From positions 3,010,001 through 3,074,000 of the forward strand of contig NZ_CP021913.1 in NCBI RefSeq assembly GCF_002814095.1: DNA of 64,000 nucleotides, written 5' to 3'. Shown piece after piece: positions 7,612-16,341 of this stretch. Below the pieces are notes generated by a model, which was not told the DNA's origin, ran no database searches, and saw nothing but the letters and a program-made list of their open reading frames with translations. The stretch comes from Sagittula sp. P11 (GTDB lineage: Bacteria > Pseudomonadota > Alphaproteobacteria > Rhodobacterales > Rhodobacteraceae). Every line of letters begins with the position of its first letter. The stretch's first letter is position 1. A program made the position numbers and the translations under genes.

Positions 7612-8202
7612 ATGCTGAACGATCGTTTGCCACCTTTTGTGAGAGAAAACTACTTCTGTGGGGAGTGGCATCACGCCAGTGCAGTCATGGCAGGAGACCA
7701 TCCTAACGAGTGGTCTGATTTGATGAATGCACTGAGCATCTTTCGTCTAAAGAAATCATACATCGCGGCAGGAGGAGGGCGGAAGACCAAATTGGCTGAC
7801 GACTTCGATACGCTCTTCATGTCTAAGGGATGGAAAGAAAAGAAATTTGATACACGCGTTGCGGTTGACGATCAGGAGTACGACACTCCAACCCACAAAA
7901 TTGACATGTACAAGAACGGTGTGGCCATAGAACTCGAATGGAACAACAAGACCGAGTTCTATGATAGAGACCTCAACAACTTTCGGCTGTTGTATCATCT
8001 GAGGACGGTCAATGTCGGCGTTGTCGTGACGAGAGCGGATGAACTACAGGAGATTTTTAACGATCTTGGCAGAGGATCGTCGTATGGGCCGTCAACGACG
8101 ATTTTATCAAAATTGGTAGCGAAGGTTGAAGGTGGCGGAGCCGGGGGCTGTCCGGTCCTTACCTTCGGCATCCGCAAGAGCCTCTATCGGGAGAACGAAT
8201 AA
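7612..8202 (+). CDS. Type II restriction endonuclease, BglII/BstYI-like
   Basis: The product is 196 residues. Residues 31-70 ([15 protein letters not shown], then a GGG loop) and 96-130 ([29 protein letters not shown]) match the BglII-type restriction endonuclease pattern. A possible active site is Asp98, Glu107 and Glu109, which reproduces the Asp-X8-Glu-X-(Gln/Glu) spacing I recall for BglII (Asp84, Glu93, Gln95). The frame has a stop (7609-7611) just before the ATG, so the start is fixed. The next gene is an adenine methyltransferase 2 bases away. Codon use is clearly AT-richer than neighbours, indicating transfer. The recognition site is not readable from sequence. Confidence 0.78.
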   Translation: MLNDRLPPFVRENYFCGEWHHASAVMAGDHPNEWSDLMNALSIFRLKKSYIAAGGGRKTKLADDFDTLFMSKGWKEKKFDTRVAVDDQEYDTPTHKIDMYKNGVAIELEWNNKTEFYDRDLNNFRLLYHLRTVNVGVVVTRADELQEIFNDLGRGSSYGPSTTILSKLVAKVEGGGAGGCPVLTFGIRKSLYRENE

Positions 8203-8204
8203 AG

Positions 8205-8858
8205 ATGACAGCAGGCGACGATCTCTTGAAAGAATTGGCCGGGCGCAAATTCCAAACCATTCTTGCAGACCCACCGTGGCAGTTTCAAAACCGCACTGGA
8301 AAGATGGCCCCAGAGCACAAACGGCTAGCACGTTATCCCACCATGACGCTTGACGATATTTGCGACTTGCCAGTTGAAGCGGTGGCAGGTGATCCAGCGC
8401 ATTTGTATTTGTGGGTTCCAAATGCGCTTCTGCCTGAAGGTTTGAAGGTCATGGAGCACTGGGGCTTCAAATATAAGTCTAACCTTATCTGGTACAAAAT
8501 CCGAAAGGATGGTGGTCCAGACCGGCGAGGGGTTGGCTTCTATTTCAGGAATGTAACTGAAGTTCTGCTGTTCGGTACGCGCGGAAAAAACGCGCGTACG
8601 TTGCAACCGGGGAGATCACAAGAGAACATCATTTCGGCTCAAAAACGGGAGCACAGCCGAAAGCCGGATGAACAATATGATTTGATCGAGCGGTGCAGTT
8701 TTGGCGAGCGGCTGGAGTTGTTCGCGCGCGGTCCTCGTGCCGGCTGGACTGTTTGGGGCAATCAATCTGACGAGTACGCTCCGACATGGGCTACATACGC
8801 CAACCACTCACAGTCCAAGGTTATTCCCCTTTCGAAGCGGGCAAATAAGGCCTCCTGA
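8205..8858 (+). CDS. MT-A70-family adenine-N6 DNA methyltransferase (modification subunit)
   Basis: The product is 217 residues with the catalytic motif DPPW at 22-25 (ILADPPWQF), the LYLWVPN strand, and GNQSDEY near the C-terminus, as in MT-A70-type N6-adenine methyltransferases. It follows the BglII-like nuclease by two bases with an RBS-like AAAGATG context, so the two form a compact restriction-modification operon. The expected role is to protect the host recognition site. It shares the low-GC composition of the nuclease. Some MT-A70 proteins modify RNA, but the gene pairing favours DNA. Confidence 0.85.
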   Translation: MTAGDDLLKELAGRKFQTILADPPWQFQNRTGKMAPEHKRLARYPTMTLDDICDLPVEAVAGDPAHLYLWVPNALLPEGLKVMEHWGFKYKSNLIWYKIRKDGGPDRRGVGFYFRNVTEVLLFGTRGKNARTLQPGRSQENIISAQKREHSRKPDEQYDLIERCSFGERLELFARGPRAGWTVWGNQSDEYAPTWATYANHSQSKVIPLSKRANKAS

Positions 8859-8939
8859 AAGAGGTTGCAAAGTCGCCGTCCCATTCCCCGGTAAGCCCGT
8901 CTTTACCCATCTGCCTTAGGCAGGGGGAAAGGAGGCGTC

Positions 8940-10496
8940 ATGCAGCAGTCTTTTCCCATCGCCGGCGATCCGCCGCAGGAGATACTCGACCAGCTTGTCG
9001 CCCTGCATGGCGCTGGGCAAAGCCTTGTGGTCGCGGAGGAGACGGGCAAGCTGTTGCAGGCCTTCCCGGCGTCTTACGTGCTCTGGCAGATCTATGGCGG
9101 CGTTCTGCTGGCGCTGGGCCTGTTCGCGGAGGCGGAGAAGGCGCTGGGGCAGGCGGCGGCGCTCAGGCCCGACCTGTCGGAGGCGCTGTCCAACCACTCT
9201 GTCGCGCTGCGCGCGGTCGAGCGGATCGACGAGGCGGAGGTGCGGGCGCGGGGCGCGCTGGCGCTTGCGCCCGAGGCGACGCGGGCCATGGTGGAACTGG
9301 CGGCGGTGCTGCTCTACCGCGGCGAGATGGCGGAGGTGCAGGCGCTCTGCGAGCAGGTGCTGCGGCAGGAACCGGACAACGCCGCGGCGATGAACAACCT
9401 CGGGGTGGCGTTGCAGGCGCAGGGGCAGGCGAAGGCGGCGCGCACCGCCTTCCGCAAGGCGGTCCGGGCGGCGCCGCGGTTCGCGGAGGCGCACAGGAAC
9501 CTCGCGGCGGCCAAGACCTGGACGGCGGAGGATGCGCAGCTCAGGCAGATGCGGGCGATTGCCGACGACCCGCTGACCCCGCCGCCCGAACGGATGCGGA
9601 TCTGCGCGGCGCTTTTCACCGCCTATGACCGGCTGGGCAAGGAGGCGCAGGCCTGGCGCTGCCTGTCGGAGGCCAACGCCCTGCGCAAGGCCCGGCAGGG
9701 TTACGGGATCGCGCAGGACCGGGCGCTGTTCGCGCGGCTGCGCGAGGTCTTCGGCGGCCTCGACCCGCTGGAGGCGGAGGCGGGCGCGGTGGTGCCGGTC
9801 TTCATCCTCGGGATGCCCCGGTCGGGGACGACGCTTGCGGAACAGATCGTCTCTGCCCATCCGGAGGTGACGGGCGCGGGCGAGCTGGGCGTGGTGAACG
9901 CGCTGGCGCAGCCCTTCCTGTCGGGCGCGGCGGCGCCGGACGCGGCGGCGCTGGCGGCCTTCCGCGAGAGTTACCTGCAGAGCGTTGGGCTGCGGGCGGA
10001 GGGGCGGCGCTTCGTCACCGACAAGATGCCCCACAACTTCCGCTACATCGGCCTGATCGCCGCCGCCCTGCCGGAGGCGCGGATCGTCCATGTCACCCGC
10101 CGGCCGGAGGCCGTGTGCTGGTCCAACCTCGCGCATTACTTCGTGTCGGAGGGGCTGGGCTATGCCAACGATCCGGACGACGTGGCGGCCTACCACGGGC
10201 TTTACCGCGAGTTGATGGCCTTCTGGGGGGCGCGCTGGCCGGGACGCATCCGGCGGCTGGACTACGAGGCGCTGGTCAAAGCGCCGGAGGCGGAGACGCG
10301 CGCGCTGATCGCGGACCTCGGGCTGGCGTGGGACGCCGCCTGCCTGCGCCCCGACCTGAACCGGCGGGCGGTGCAGACCGCCTCCACCGCGCAGGTGCGA
10401 CGGCGGGTCTATACCGGCAGTTCCCGGTCGTGGCGGCGCTACGAACCGTACCTCGACGGTGCATTTCACCACCTGCAGGAGATCGCGGATTCTTGA
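8940..10496 (+). CDS. TPR-repeat sulfotransferase
   Basis: The protein is 518 residues. Residues about 40-190 are tetratricopeptide-like helical repeats (for example NNLGVALQAQGQAKAARTAF). A C-terminal sulfotransferase domain begins with the PAPS 5'-phosphate loop GMPRSGTTL (291-299) and continues with DKMPHNFRYIGLI and the 3'-phosphate region VTRRPEAVCWSN. Such proteins transfer sulfuryl groups from PAPS to proteins, glycans or small metabolites; the acceptor is unknown. GGGGGAAAGGAGG precedes the ATG, a very strong RBS. There is no signal peptide. It stands alone after the restriction island. Confidence 0.88.
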   Translation: MQQSFPIAGDPPQEILDQLVALHGAGQSLVVAEETGKLLQAFPASYVLWQIYGGVLLALGLFAEAEKALGQAAALRPDLSEALSNHSVALRAVERIDEAEVRARGALALAPEATRAMVELAAVLLYRGEMAEVQALCEQVLRQEPDNAAAMNNLGVALQAQGQAKAARTAFRKAVRAAPRFAEAHRNLAAAKTWTAEDAQLRQMRAIADDPLTPPPERMRICAALFTAYDRLGKEAQAWRCLSEANALRKARQGYGIAQDRALFARLREVFGGLDPLEAEAGAVVPVFILGMPRSGTTLAEQIVSAHPEVTGAGELGVVNALAQPFLSGAAAPDAAALAAFRESYLQSVGLRAEGRRFVTDKMPHNFRYIGLIAAALPEARIVHVTRRPEAVCWSNLAHYFVSEGLGYANDPDDVAAYHGLYRELMAFWGARWPGRIRRLDYEALVKAPEAETRALIADLGLAWDAACLRPDLNRRAVQTASTAQVRRRVYTGSSRSWRRYEPYLDGAFHHLQEIADS

Positions 10497-10582
10497 AACC
10501 GCGGCGCATCTGACGCATGATAGGCGTCAGAGCAGTCCCGGGAGAGATGGCACAGCCACACCCGGCCGTTAGGACAGGTGGA

Positions 10583-10945
10583 ATGACAAGGATCTTGCTG
10601 GGCACGATGCTGTGCCTGACGCTGGCCGCATGTGGCGGTGGCCGGAGCGACAACCGGAACAAGGGCTACAACACGACGGTGGCCCCGGCCTTCGCCGCGG
10701 GGCAGGTGGCACGGGCGTGCATGTCCTCTGGACGCAAGGCCGCCAACGTGCAGCTGTGCGGCTGCGTGCAGGCGGTGGCCGACCGCGATCTCAGGGGCGG
10801 CGACCAGAGCATGGCCGCCAGCTTCTTTTCCGACCCGCACCGCGCGCAGGAAATACGCCAGTCGGACAACCCGCATCACGAAGAATTCTGGAAGCGCTAC
10901 AAGGTCTTCGCGGAACGGGCAGAGCAGACCTGCACCGGCCTCTGA
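10583..10945 (+). CDS. Small lipoprotein of unknown function
   Basis: The product is 120 residues from the ATG at 10583, preceded by AGGTGGA. The first 20 residues are a type II signal peptide with lipobox LAAC-GGG, so the mature protein is probably lipid-anchored. The mature part has paired cysteines (RACMSSG, LCGCVQ) and a final Cys near the C-terminus, suggesting disulfides. I do not recognise a family beyond similar short lipoproteins of Rhodobacteraceae. It follows the sulfotransferase gene by 86 bases on the same strand. Confidence 0.7.
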   Translation: MTRILLGTMLCLTLAACGGGRSDNRNKGYNTTVAPAFAAGQVARACMSSGRKAANVQLCGCVQAVADRDLRGGDQSMAASFFSDPHRAQEIRQSDNPHHEEFWKRYKVFAERAEQTCTGL

Positions 10946-11154
10946 AGCTGGGCGCGGCCTGGCTTTCGGCCGGGCGGTGGGGATTGTTGGGGCCTGTGCG
11001 CGCGGGCCTTCACCTTGGAGGCTGGCCGCGCTTCGCCTCGGCGCGATGGCCGGGGTGCGGTGGCGAGATCGGGCATGCGAGCACGCGGCGTGATAGCCCG
11101 CGCCGCGACACAGGTGGACCGAAACCCCGATATATCCGGACATTTGACACCTTA

Positions 11155-11177
11155 CGCGCGCGCCGCAGGCGCGCGCG
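11155..11177. terminator. Perfect 10-bp GC hairpin after the racemase gene
   Basis: CGCGCGCGCC (11155-11164), loop GCA, GGCGCGCGCG (11168-11177). It lies between the convergent lipoprotein and racemase genes, 13 bases from the racemase stop. There is no T tract. The rest of the 244-base gap (10946-11189) shows no gene. Confidence 0.45.
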
Positions 11178-11189
11178 GGTCGTCGCGCG

Positions 11190-11876
11190 TCAGCGCGGCG
11201 AAACCTGCTCGGGGCGGGGACGGGCGACCTCCACGATCCGCGTCACGAGGCAGTCGAGGCTGTCCGTCCAGGCCACGTCGTCCGGCAGCAGCGGTGCCGC
11301 CAGGGAGAGTTCCGTGCAGGCGATCAGGATGTGGTCGGCGCGCGGCAGAAGCTGCTCTGCAGCCCTTGTCAGCGCCGGGGCGATGTCCGTGGCCGAGGCG
11401 CCGCCCTTGACCGCGCGGATCATCTCCAGCACCGGGCCGTCGTCCTCGGGCGCCACGTAGGGCTGGCGGAGGTAGCTGTCGAAGATCCCGGTCAGCCGGG
11501 TCGCGGGGGAGGCGAGGATGCCGATCCGGCCCTTGCCCTCCAGCGCCTTCGCGGTCTCCGAGAGCATGTCGAGGAAGGGCAGGGTGCAGGCGGCGCGGAT
11601 GCCGTCGGCATAGGCATGGGCGGTGTTGCAGGGCATGGCCAGGGCGTCCGCCCCGGCGGCCTGCAGGTCGCGCGCCATGGCCTGCAGTGCGGGCAGGGGC
11701 GAGGGGCCGGTGCCTTCGATCAGCGCGGCGATGCGCGAGGGCACGGCGGGGTTCTGGTGGACGATCAGAGGTACATGATCGGCGTCGTCACGGGCCGGAA
11801 CCGCGTCGAGCACCTTCTGCATCAGAAGGATCGTCGCCTGCGGCCCCATGCCGCCGAGGATGCCGACCGTCGTCAT
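11190..11876 (-). CDS. Aspartate/glutamate racemase family protein
   Basis: The product is 228 residues with the two-Cys racemase pattern: GGMGPQAT at 8-14, Cys83 in MPCNTAH and Cys187 in ACTEL. Both catalytic cysteines are present, so PLP-independent racemisation of an acidic amino acid is expected. It is the last gene of a minus-strand run with the cysteate-lyase-like and HisD-like genes. Its natural substrate might therefore be a cysteate or aspartate-like amino acid, which is inference. An 82-base gap with two perfect hairpins separates it from the lyase gene. Confidence 0.85.
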   Translation of the reverse strand: MTTVGILGGMGPQATILLMQKVLDAVPARDDADHVPLIVHQNPAVPSRIAALIEGTGPSPLPALQAMARDLQAAGADALAMPCNTAHAYADGIRAACTLPFLDMLSETAKALEGKGRIGILASPATRLTGIFDSYLRQPYVAPEDDGPVLEMIRAVKGGASATDIAPALTRAAEQLLPRADHILIACTELSLAAPLLPDDVAWTDSLDCLVTRIVEVARPRPEQVSPR

Positions 11877-11888
11877 GCCGGGCGGCGG

Positions 11889-11911
11889 AAGACTTTTCGA
11901 CGAAAAGTCTT
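11889..11911. repeat. Perfect palindrome 1 between racemase and lyase genes
   Basis: AAGACTTTTCG (11889-11899), A, CGAAAAGTCTT (11901-11911): an 11-bp perfect inverted repeat around a single base, AT-rich against its surroundings. It can form a hairpin in the transcript between two genes of the operon. Confidence 0.8.
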
Positions 11912-11918
11912 GGTGCTG

Positions 11919-11942
11919 GATGATTTTTCGAGAAAAATCATC
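11919..11942. repeat. Perfect palindrome 2 between racemase and lyase genes
   Basis: GATGATTTTTC (11919-11929), GA, GAAAAATCATC (11932-11942): a second 11-bp perfect inverted repeat seven bases after the first. Both share the TTTTCG/CGAAAA type of core, which suggests related elements. Confidence 0.8.
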
Positions 11943-11958
11943 GGGGCCGCCGGGTGGG

Positions 11959-12969
11959 TCATGCGCGCGCTGCCTTCTCGAAGCAATGGGTGTAGCCGGT
12001 CAGGCCGATGGCGCCGCCGGTGTGCAGGAAGACCACGCGTTCGCCTGCCTTGAAGTGGCCCTTGCGGATCAGGTCGATCAGGCCCGCCGCGCCCTTGGCG
12101 GAATAGACCGGATCGAGCAGGATGCCCTCGGTCTTCGCGAAGATGTCGATGGCCTCGAGCGTGCTTTCGGCGGGCAGGCCGTAGCCGTCGCCGATGTAGT
12201 CGCAGTTCGCCACCACGTCCTCGCGGCCGACCACGCCTGCGCAGCCCAGCTTCTCGGCGGTGGCGCAGGCGAGCTTGTAGACGTTGCTTTCCTGCGTGTC
12301 CTGCGGGGCGCGCACGCCGATGCCCAGCACCGGGATGCCCGCGTTCAGCGCCTTCAGCCCGGTGACCAGCCCGGCCTGCGTCCCGGCAGAGCCCGTGGCG
12401 TGCACGATGTGGTCGACGGCAAGGTGCGCCTCCGTCACCTGCGCGAGGAGTTCGAGCGCGCAGTTCACGTAGCCCAGCGCGCCGGTGGGGTTCGAGCCAC
12501 CGCCGGGGATGGTGTAGACCTTTGCGCCGCCGGCGCGGCGGTTTTCGGCCACCTTCTCCATCTCGGCGTTCATGTCGCCGCCCGCCGGGCGGTGTTCGAT
12601 GCTGGCGCCGTGCAGCACGTCGAGGAGGACGTTGCCGTTGTGGCGGTAGTTCTCGTGGGTGTAGCCGGTGCGGTCCTCCAGCAGGAGGTGGCAGCCGAGG
12701 CCCAGCCGGGCCGCAGCAGCCGCCGTCTGGCGGGCGTGGTTCGACTGCGTCGCGCCCTGGGTCATCACCATCTCGGCGCCTTCCTGCACCGCCTCCGCCA
12801 TCAGGAATTCCAGCTTGCGGGTCTTGTTGCCGCCGGTCGAGAGGCCGGTGCAGTCGTCACGCTTGATCCAGAGTTCCGGCCCGCCCAGCAGTGCCGAGAG
12901 TCTTGGCATGGGTTCCAGCGGCGTGGGCAGGTGGGCGAGGCGGAGGCGCGGGAAACGGGTGAGGTTCAT
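11959..12969 (-). CDS. PLP-dependent L-cysteate sulfo-lyase / D-cysteine desulfhydrase family protein
   Basis: The protein is 336 residues of the tryptophan-synthase-beta fold. The [10 protein letters not shown] motif (46-55) carries the PLP lysine, and the family's [14 protein letters not shown] and [11 protein letters not shown] (phosphate-binding) segments are present. The family includes ACC deaminase, D-cysteine desulfhydrase and CuyA, which cleaves L-cysteate to pyruvate, sulfite and ammonium. Position 14 bases after a HisD/HpsN-like gene and beside a racemase favours CuyA in a sulfonate pathway. Sequence alone does not exclude D-cysteine desulfhydrase. Confidence 0.8.
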   Translation of the reverse strand: MNLTRFPRLRLAHLPTPLEPMPRLSALLGGPELWIKRDDCTGLSTGGNKTRKLEFLMAEAVQEGAEMVMTQGATQSNHARQTAAAAARLGLGCHLLLEDRTGYTHENYRHNGNVLLDVLHGASIEHRPAGGDMNAEMEKVAENRRAGGAKVYTIPGGGSNPTGALGYVNCALELLAQVTEAHLAVDHIVHATGSAGTQAGLVTGLKALNAGIPVLGIGVRAPQDTQESNVYKLACATAEKLGCAGVVGREDVVANCDYIGDGYGLPAESTLEAIDIFAKTEGILLDPVYSAKGAAGLIDLIRKGHFKAGERVVFLHTGGAIGLTGYTHCFEKAARA

Positions 12970-12983
12970 GGTGCGGTCTTTCG

Positions 12984-14276
12984 TCAGGCCCGGAGGGCGG
13001 TGGTCGGGGGAACGGCGGTCAGGCGCGCCTCGGCCGAGAGCGCGTGTCCGGTCATGCCTTCGGCGCGGGAGATCACGCTGGTGGCACGGGCGAGGGCGGG
13101 CAGCGCCGCGTCGGTGGCGCGCTGCCATGTCACCGTCTTGAGGAACTTGTGGACAGAGAGCCCGCCGGTGTAGCGCGCCGCGCCGGAGGTGGGCAGCACG
13201 TGGTTCGGGCCGGAGGCCTTGTCGCCGAAGGCCACCGTCGTTTCGGCCCCGAGGAAGAGCGAGCCGTAGGCGGTAAGCCGCCCCTGCCACCAGTCGAGCG
13301 CGGTGGTGTGCAGGTGCAGGTGTTCGGGGGCTGTGCGGTCGGCTTCCTCGGCCATCTCCTCGCGGCTGTCGCAGAGGATGATTTCGCCCATGGCGTCCCA
13401 GGCGGCGCGGGCCGTGTCGGCGTTGGTGCCGCCGAGGCGGGCGCAAGTGTCCGGCATCAGGTCGCGCACGCGGCGGGCCAGCGGTTCGTGATCGGTGATC
13501 AGCCAGCAGGGCGAGGTCGGCCCGTGTTCCGCCTGACCGGCGAGGTCCAGCGCCACGAGGCCCGCGTCGGCGGTGGCGTCGGCGAGGATCATCAGGTCGG
13601 TGGGGCCGGCGAGGGTGTCGATGCCGGTCGGACCGAAGAGTTGGCGCTTGGCCTCCGCCACGTAGGCGTTGCCCGGCCCGGCGAGGATCGCGGCGGCGGG
13701 CGTGCCGAAGAGGCCGAAGGCCATGGCGGCGATGCCCTGCACCCCGCCCAGCGTCAGGATCGTGTCGGCCCCGGCGAGGTCCATGGCGTAGAGCGTGGCG
13801 GCGTCGATGCCGTGGGCGTCGCGCGGCGGGGCCACGGCGGTCACATGCGGCACGCCCGCGGCCTTCGCGGTGGCGATGGTCATCAGGGCGGAGGCGATAT
13901 GCGCATACCGCCCGCCCGGCACGTAGCAGCCCGCCGCCGAGACGGGGATCGAGCGTTGCCCGGCGATCAGGCCGGGGCGCAGCTCGGTCTCGAAGTCGTG
14001 GAGCGATGCGCGCTGCGCCTGTGCGAAGGCGGCGATGTTGGCATGGGCGTAGGCCAGCGCCTCCTTCAGCTCGGACGGAACGCGCGCGGCGGCGGCCTCG
14101 ATGGCGGCTCGCGGGGTGACGATCGGGCCGGTCCAGCCGTCGAGGCGCCGGGCATAGTCGCGGGCGGCGTCGTCGCCGCCGGTGCGCAGCCGGGCGAGCA
14201 TGATCCCGACGGTGTCGCGGGTGTCGCCCGTTGCGGCAGGGGGCAGGCCGGGGGCGGATTTGATCATTCGGGGCAT
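12984..14276 (-). CDS. Histidinol dehydrogenase-like protein, possibly sulfopropanediol dehydrogenase (HpsN-like)
   Basis: The product is 430 residues with the complete HisD fold signature: the NAD/Gly motif [27 protein letters not shown], Zn and catalytic residues in GQAEHGP (Gln, His), APEHLHLHT (Glu, His), [15 protein letters not shown] (Asp) and a last His in MTGHALS. HisD makes histidine from histidinol, but this gene lies outside any his operon and is first in an operon with a cysteate-lyase-like and a racemase gene under a divergent LysR. In Roseobacters, HpsN, a HisD homologue, oxidises R-2,3-dihydroxypropane-1-sulfonate. Oxidation of a sulfonated or amino alcohol is therefore the preferred inference. 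Confidence 0.75.
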   Translation of the reverse strand: MPRMIKSAPGLPPAATGDTRDTVGIMLARLRTGGDDAARDYARRLDGWTGPIVTPRAAIEAAAARVPSELKEALAYAHANIAAFAQAQRASLHDFETELRPGLIAGQRSIPVSAAGCYVPGGRYAHIASALMTIATAKAAGVPHVTAVAPPRDAHGIDAATLYAMDLAGADTILTLGGVQGIAAMAFGLFGTPAAAILAGPGNAYVAEAKRQLFGPTGIDTLAGPTDLMILADATADAGLVALDLAGQAEHGPTSPCWLITDHEPLARRVRDLMPDTCARLGGTNADTARAAWDAMGEIILCDSREEMAEEADRTAPEHLHLHTTALDWWQGRLTAYGSLFLGAETTVAFGDKASGPNHVLPTSGAARYTGGLSVHKFLKTVTWQRATDAALPALARATSVISRAEGMTGHALSAEARLTAVPPTTALRA

Positions 14277-14321
14277 CGAAGGGTCCTTGACGGGCGGGAT
14301 GACAGAATTGTTGATGAAGGT

Positions 14322-14346
14322 GCATATTCGTGTTTTTCGAATATGC
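14322..14346. promoter_or_regulatory. Inverted repeat in the hisD-like/lysR divergent promoter (probable LysR operator), copy 1
   Basis: GCATATTCG (14322-14330), 7-base spacer, CGAATATGC (14338-14346): a perfect 9-bp dyad. It lies between the hisD-like start (14276) and the lysR start (14366). A near-identical dyad with the same spacing recurs at 15412-15436. Confidence 0.7.
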
Positions 14347-14365
14347 GGATGTTCAGGAGGCGCCG

Positions 14366-15331
14366 ATGCTGACCAAGGGTGTGACCCTGCGCGGGCTCGA
14401 GGTGTTCGAGGCGCTGGCCGAGAGCGGATCGGTCGCGCGCACCGCGGAACTGACCGGGCTGAGCCAGCCCGCGGTCAGCCAGCAGATGCGCAACCTCGAG
14501 ACGGCGCTGGGCGTGGAGCTTGTCGACCATGGCCGCCGGCCGATGATGCTGACGCCCGCGGGCCGCGCCTTCCTCAGCCGGGCGAAGGCGGTCCTGCGCG
14601 AGTTGCGGCTGGCGCAGAGCGAGCTGACGGTGATGGATCTCGCGCATCTGGCGGTGCTGAACCTCGGGGTGATCGACGATTTCGACAACGACCTGACGCC
14701 GCGGCTGGTGACGATGCTGGCGGAGAGCATGACGCGCTGCCGGTTCAAGCTGATCACCGCGCCGAGCCACGAGATCTCGGAGGAGATCCGCGCCCGCCGC
14801 CTGCACCTTGCCATCGCCGCGTCTAGCGGGGAGGTCATGCCCGGCGTGGTCGAATACCCGCTGGTGCGCGATCCCTATATCTTTGTCTGCGCGCGCGGGG
14901 CCGTGCAGGCGGCTGGCAGCATCGAGGCGCTGATGCACGGCGCGCCGCTTCTGCGCTACGACCGGGCGCAGGTGGTCGGACGGCAGATCGAGGCGCATCT
15001 GGCCCGGCAGAAGCTGACCTTTCCCGAACGCTTCGAGATCGGCGCCCACCTGTCGCTGATGACGCTGGTGGCGCGCGGCGTGGGCTGGGCCCTGACGACC
15101 TCGCTCCAGTACATGCGGGCGGGGCGGATGCACGACCGGATGGAGGTGCATCCGTTGCCGTTCAGCCCCTTTGCGCGGACGATCTCGCTTTATGCCGGGT
15201 CGGACTGGACCGACGAGGTGCCGCGCGACGTGGCGCGCACGATGCGGATGCTGGTCAGCGACATGGTCATCGGTCCGGCCTGGGCAAAGCTGCCCTGGCT
15301 CGAAGGCGATCTGAAGATACTGGACGGCTAG
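14366..15331 (+). CDS. LysR-type transcriptional regulator
   Basis: The product is 321 residues from the ATG at 14366, which has CAGGAGG nine bases upstream. The N-terminal winged helix-turn-helix (TLRGLEVFEALAESGSVART, SQPAVSQQMRNLE) is followed by the two-lobe periplasmic-binding-like effector domain. It is divergent from the hisD-like/lyase/racemase operon and is the likely regulator of that operon through the dyad in the shared promoter. The upstream in-frame ATG at 14330 would place the start inside the dyad and is disfavoured. Confidence 0.9.
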   Translation: MLTKGVTLRGLEVFEALAESGSVARTAELTGLSQPAVSQQMRNLETALGVELVDHGRRPMMLTPAGRAFLSRAKAVLRELRLAQSELTVMDLAHLAVLNLGVIDDFDNDLTPRLVTMLAESMTRCRFKLITAPSHEISEEIRARRLHLAIAASSGEVMPGVVEYPLVRDPYIFVCARGAVQAAGSIEALMHGAPLLRYDRAQVVGRQIEAHLARQKLTFPERFEIGAHLSLMTLVARGVGWALTTSLQYMRAGRMHDRMEVHPLPFSPFARTISLYAGSDWTDEVPRDVARTMRMLVSDMVIGPAWAKLPWLEGDLKILDG

Positions 15332-15411
15332 GGACCTGCGCATGGTGTACAGGTTGTCGCACCTGTGCGCGCTGTCCAGAGGGCCGCGCGCTCATTTGCG
15401 AACGTCATCCC

Positions 15412-15436
15412 GCATATTCGGATTTCCCGAATATAG
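15412..15436. promoter_or_regulatory. Second copy of the LysR-associated inverted repeat
   Basis: GCATATTCG (15412-15420), 7-base spacer, CGAATAT followed by AG (15428-15436): identical left half-site and spacing to copy 1, with the outer two bases of the right half changed. It sits about 80 bases after the lysR stop in a 248-base gap (15332-15579) with no gene that I can support. Confidence 0.6.
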
Positions 15437-15579
15437 CGTTCTGCGGACCGGGGCCCGGGGGCGTCGCCGATGCTTCGGTGGGCCGCCGGGAAACCGTGCC
15501 GCCGCCGGAACGGGGGGACGATGCCTGCCGGTGCCGCCGGAGAGTCGGTCCCGTGGCGCGGAGATTCTCCGCGCCCGCT

Positions 15580-16341
15580 TCAGGACACGGCGGAGAGGAA
15601 CGCCCGGACGGAGGCCTCGAACCCGCGCGGGTCGTCGGCGTGCAGCCAGTGGCCCGCTTGCGGCATCTTGGCAAAGCGCGCCTTTGGGAACAGGCGGCGG
15701 ATGGTGTCGCGGTGTTCGGGCAGCACGTAATCCGACTGTCCGCCGGACAGGAACAGCGTCGGGCCGGTGTATTCCCCGTCGATCTCCGGGAAGCCGAGGA
15801 TCTTCGCCATCTCCGCCTCGAGCGCGTCGAGGTTGTACTTCCATTTCTTCGCCTTCACGTCGAGCGACTGGGTGAAGAAGCTTTGCAGCGCCTTGTCCTC
15901 GACGTGTTCCGCCAGTTGCGCCACGGCGTCCGAGCGGCGCTCCACCTGTGCGAGGTCGACCTCGCGCATGGCGTCGATGAATTGCTGCTGGCTGTGGCCG
16001 TAGGCGACCGGCGCGATGTCGGCCACGAGGAGCGAGGCGACCTTATCCGGGTGCATCAGCGCCAGCGTCATCGCCGCCTTGCCGCCCATGGAGTGGCCCA
16101 CCACATGCGCGCGGCCGCCGTGGGCGTCGATCAGTTCGGCCAGATCGGCGGCTAGGTCGGGGTAGCCGTGGCTGTCCGATTGCGGGCTGTCGCCGTGGTT
16201 GCGCATGTCGGGGGTGAGGACGAAGTGTTCCTCGGCCAGCCGCCGGGCGATCACGCCCCAGTTGCGGCCCGATCCGAACAGCCCGTGCACGATCACCAGC
16301 GGCGTGCCCTGCGGCGTCCCGTATGTCAGCGTGTTCAACAT
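15580..16341 (-). CDS. Alpha/beta hydrolase, YbfF-like esterase
   Basis: The protein is 253 residues starting MLNTLTYGTPQGTPLVIVHG. It has the oxyanion HGLFGSGRNW, the nucleophile elbow GHSMGGKAA and a late GHWLHADDP with the catalytic His. This fits the YbfF-type esterases that hydrolyse short acyl esters, including acyl-CoA-like compounds. It is cytoplasmic with no signal peptide. The frame extends upstream to 16638 without family similarity, so the start at 16341 is used. It is convergent with lysR and divergent from the small membrane protein at 16459. Confidence 0.87.
   Translation of the reverse strand: MLNTLTYGTPQGTPLVIVHGLFGSGRNWGVIARRLAEEHFVLTPDMRNHGDSPQSDSHGYPDLAADLAELIDAHGGRAHVVGHSMGGKAAMTLALMHPDKVASLLVADIAPVAYGHSQQQFIDAMREVDLAQVERRSDAVAQLAEHVEDKALQSFFTQSLDVKAKKWKYNLDALEAEMAKILGFPEIDGEYTGPTLFLSGGQSDYVLPEHRDTIRRLFPKARFAKMPQAGHWLHADDPRGFEASVRAFLSAVS

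Noticed and set aside
7569-7703. Alternative frame beginning ATG 7569 before the restriction gene
   Set aside because: It ends after about 45 codons inside the nuclease gene and has no family similarity. The nuclease frame is better supported.
12984-14276. Biosynthetic histidinol dehydrogenase (hisD)
   Set aside because: No his gene is near, and the neighbours are a PLP lyase, a racemase and a LysR regulator. A catabolic HisD-family role is preferred, though activity on histidinol is not excluded.
13044-14372. 442-residue plus-strand frame opposite the hisD-like gene
   Set aside because: Gly/Val-rich shadow with no motif; the minus-strand gene shows the complete HisD signature.
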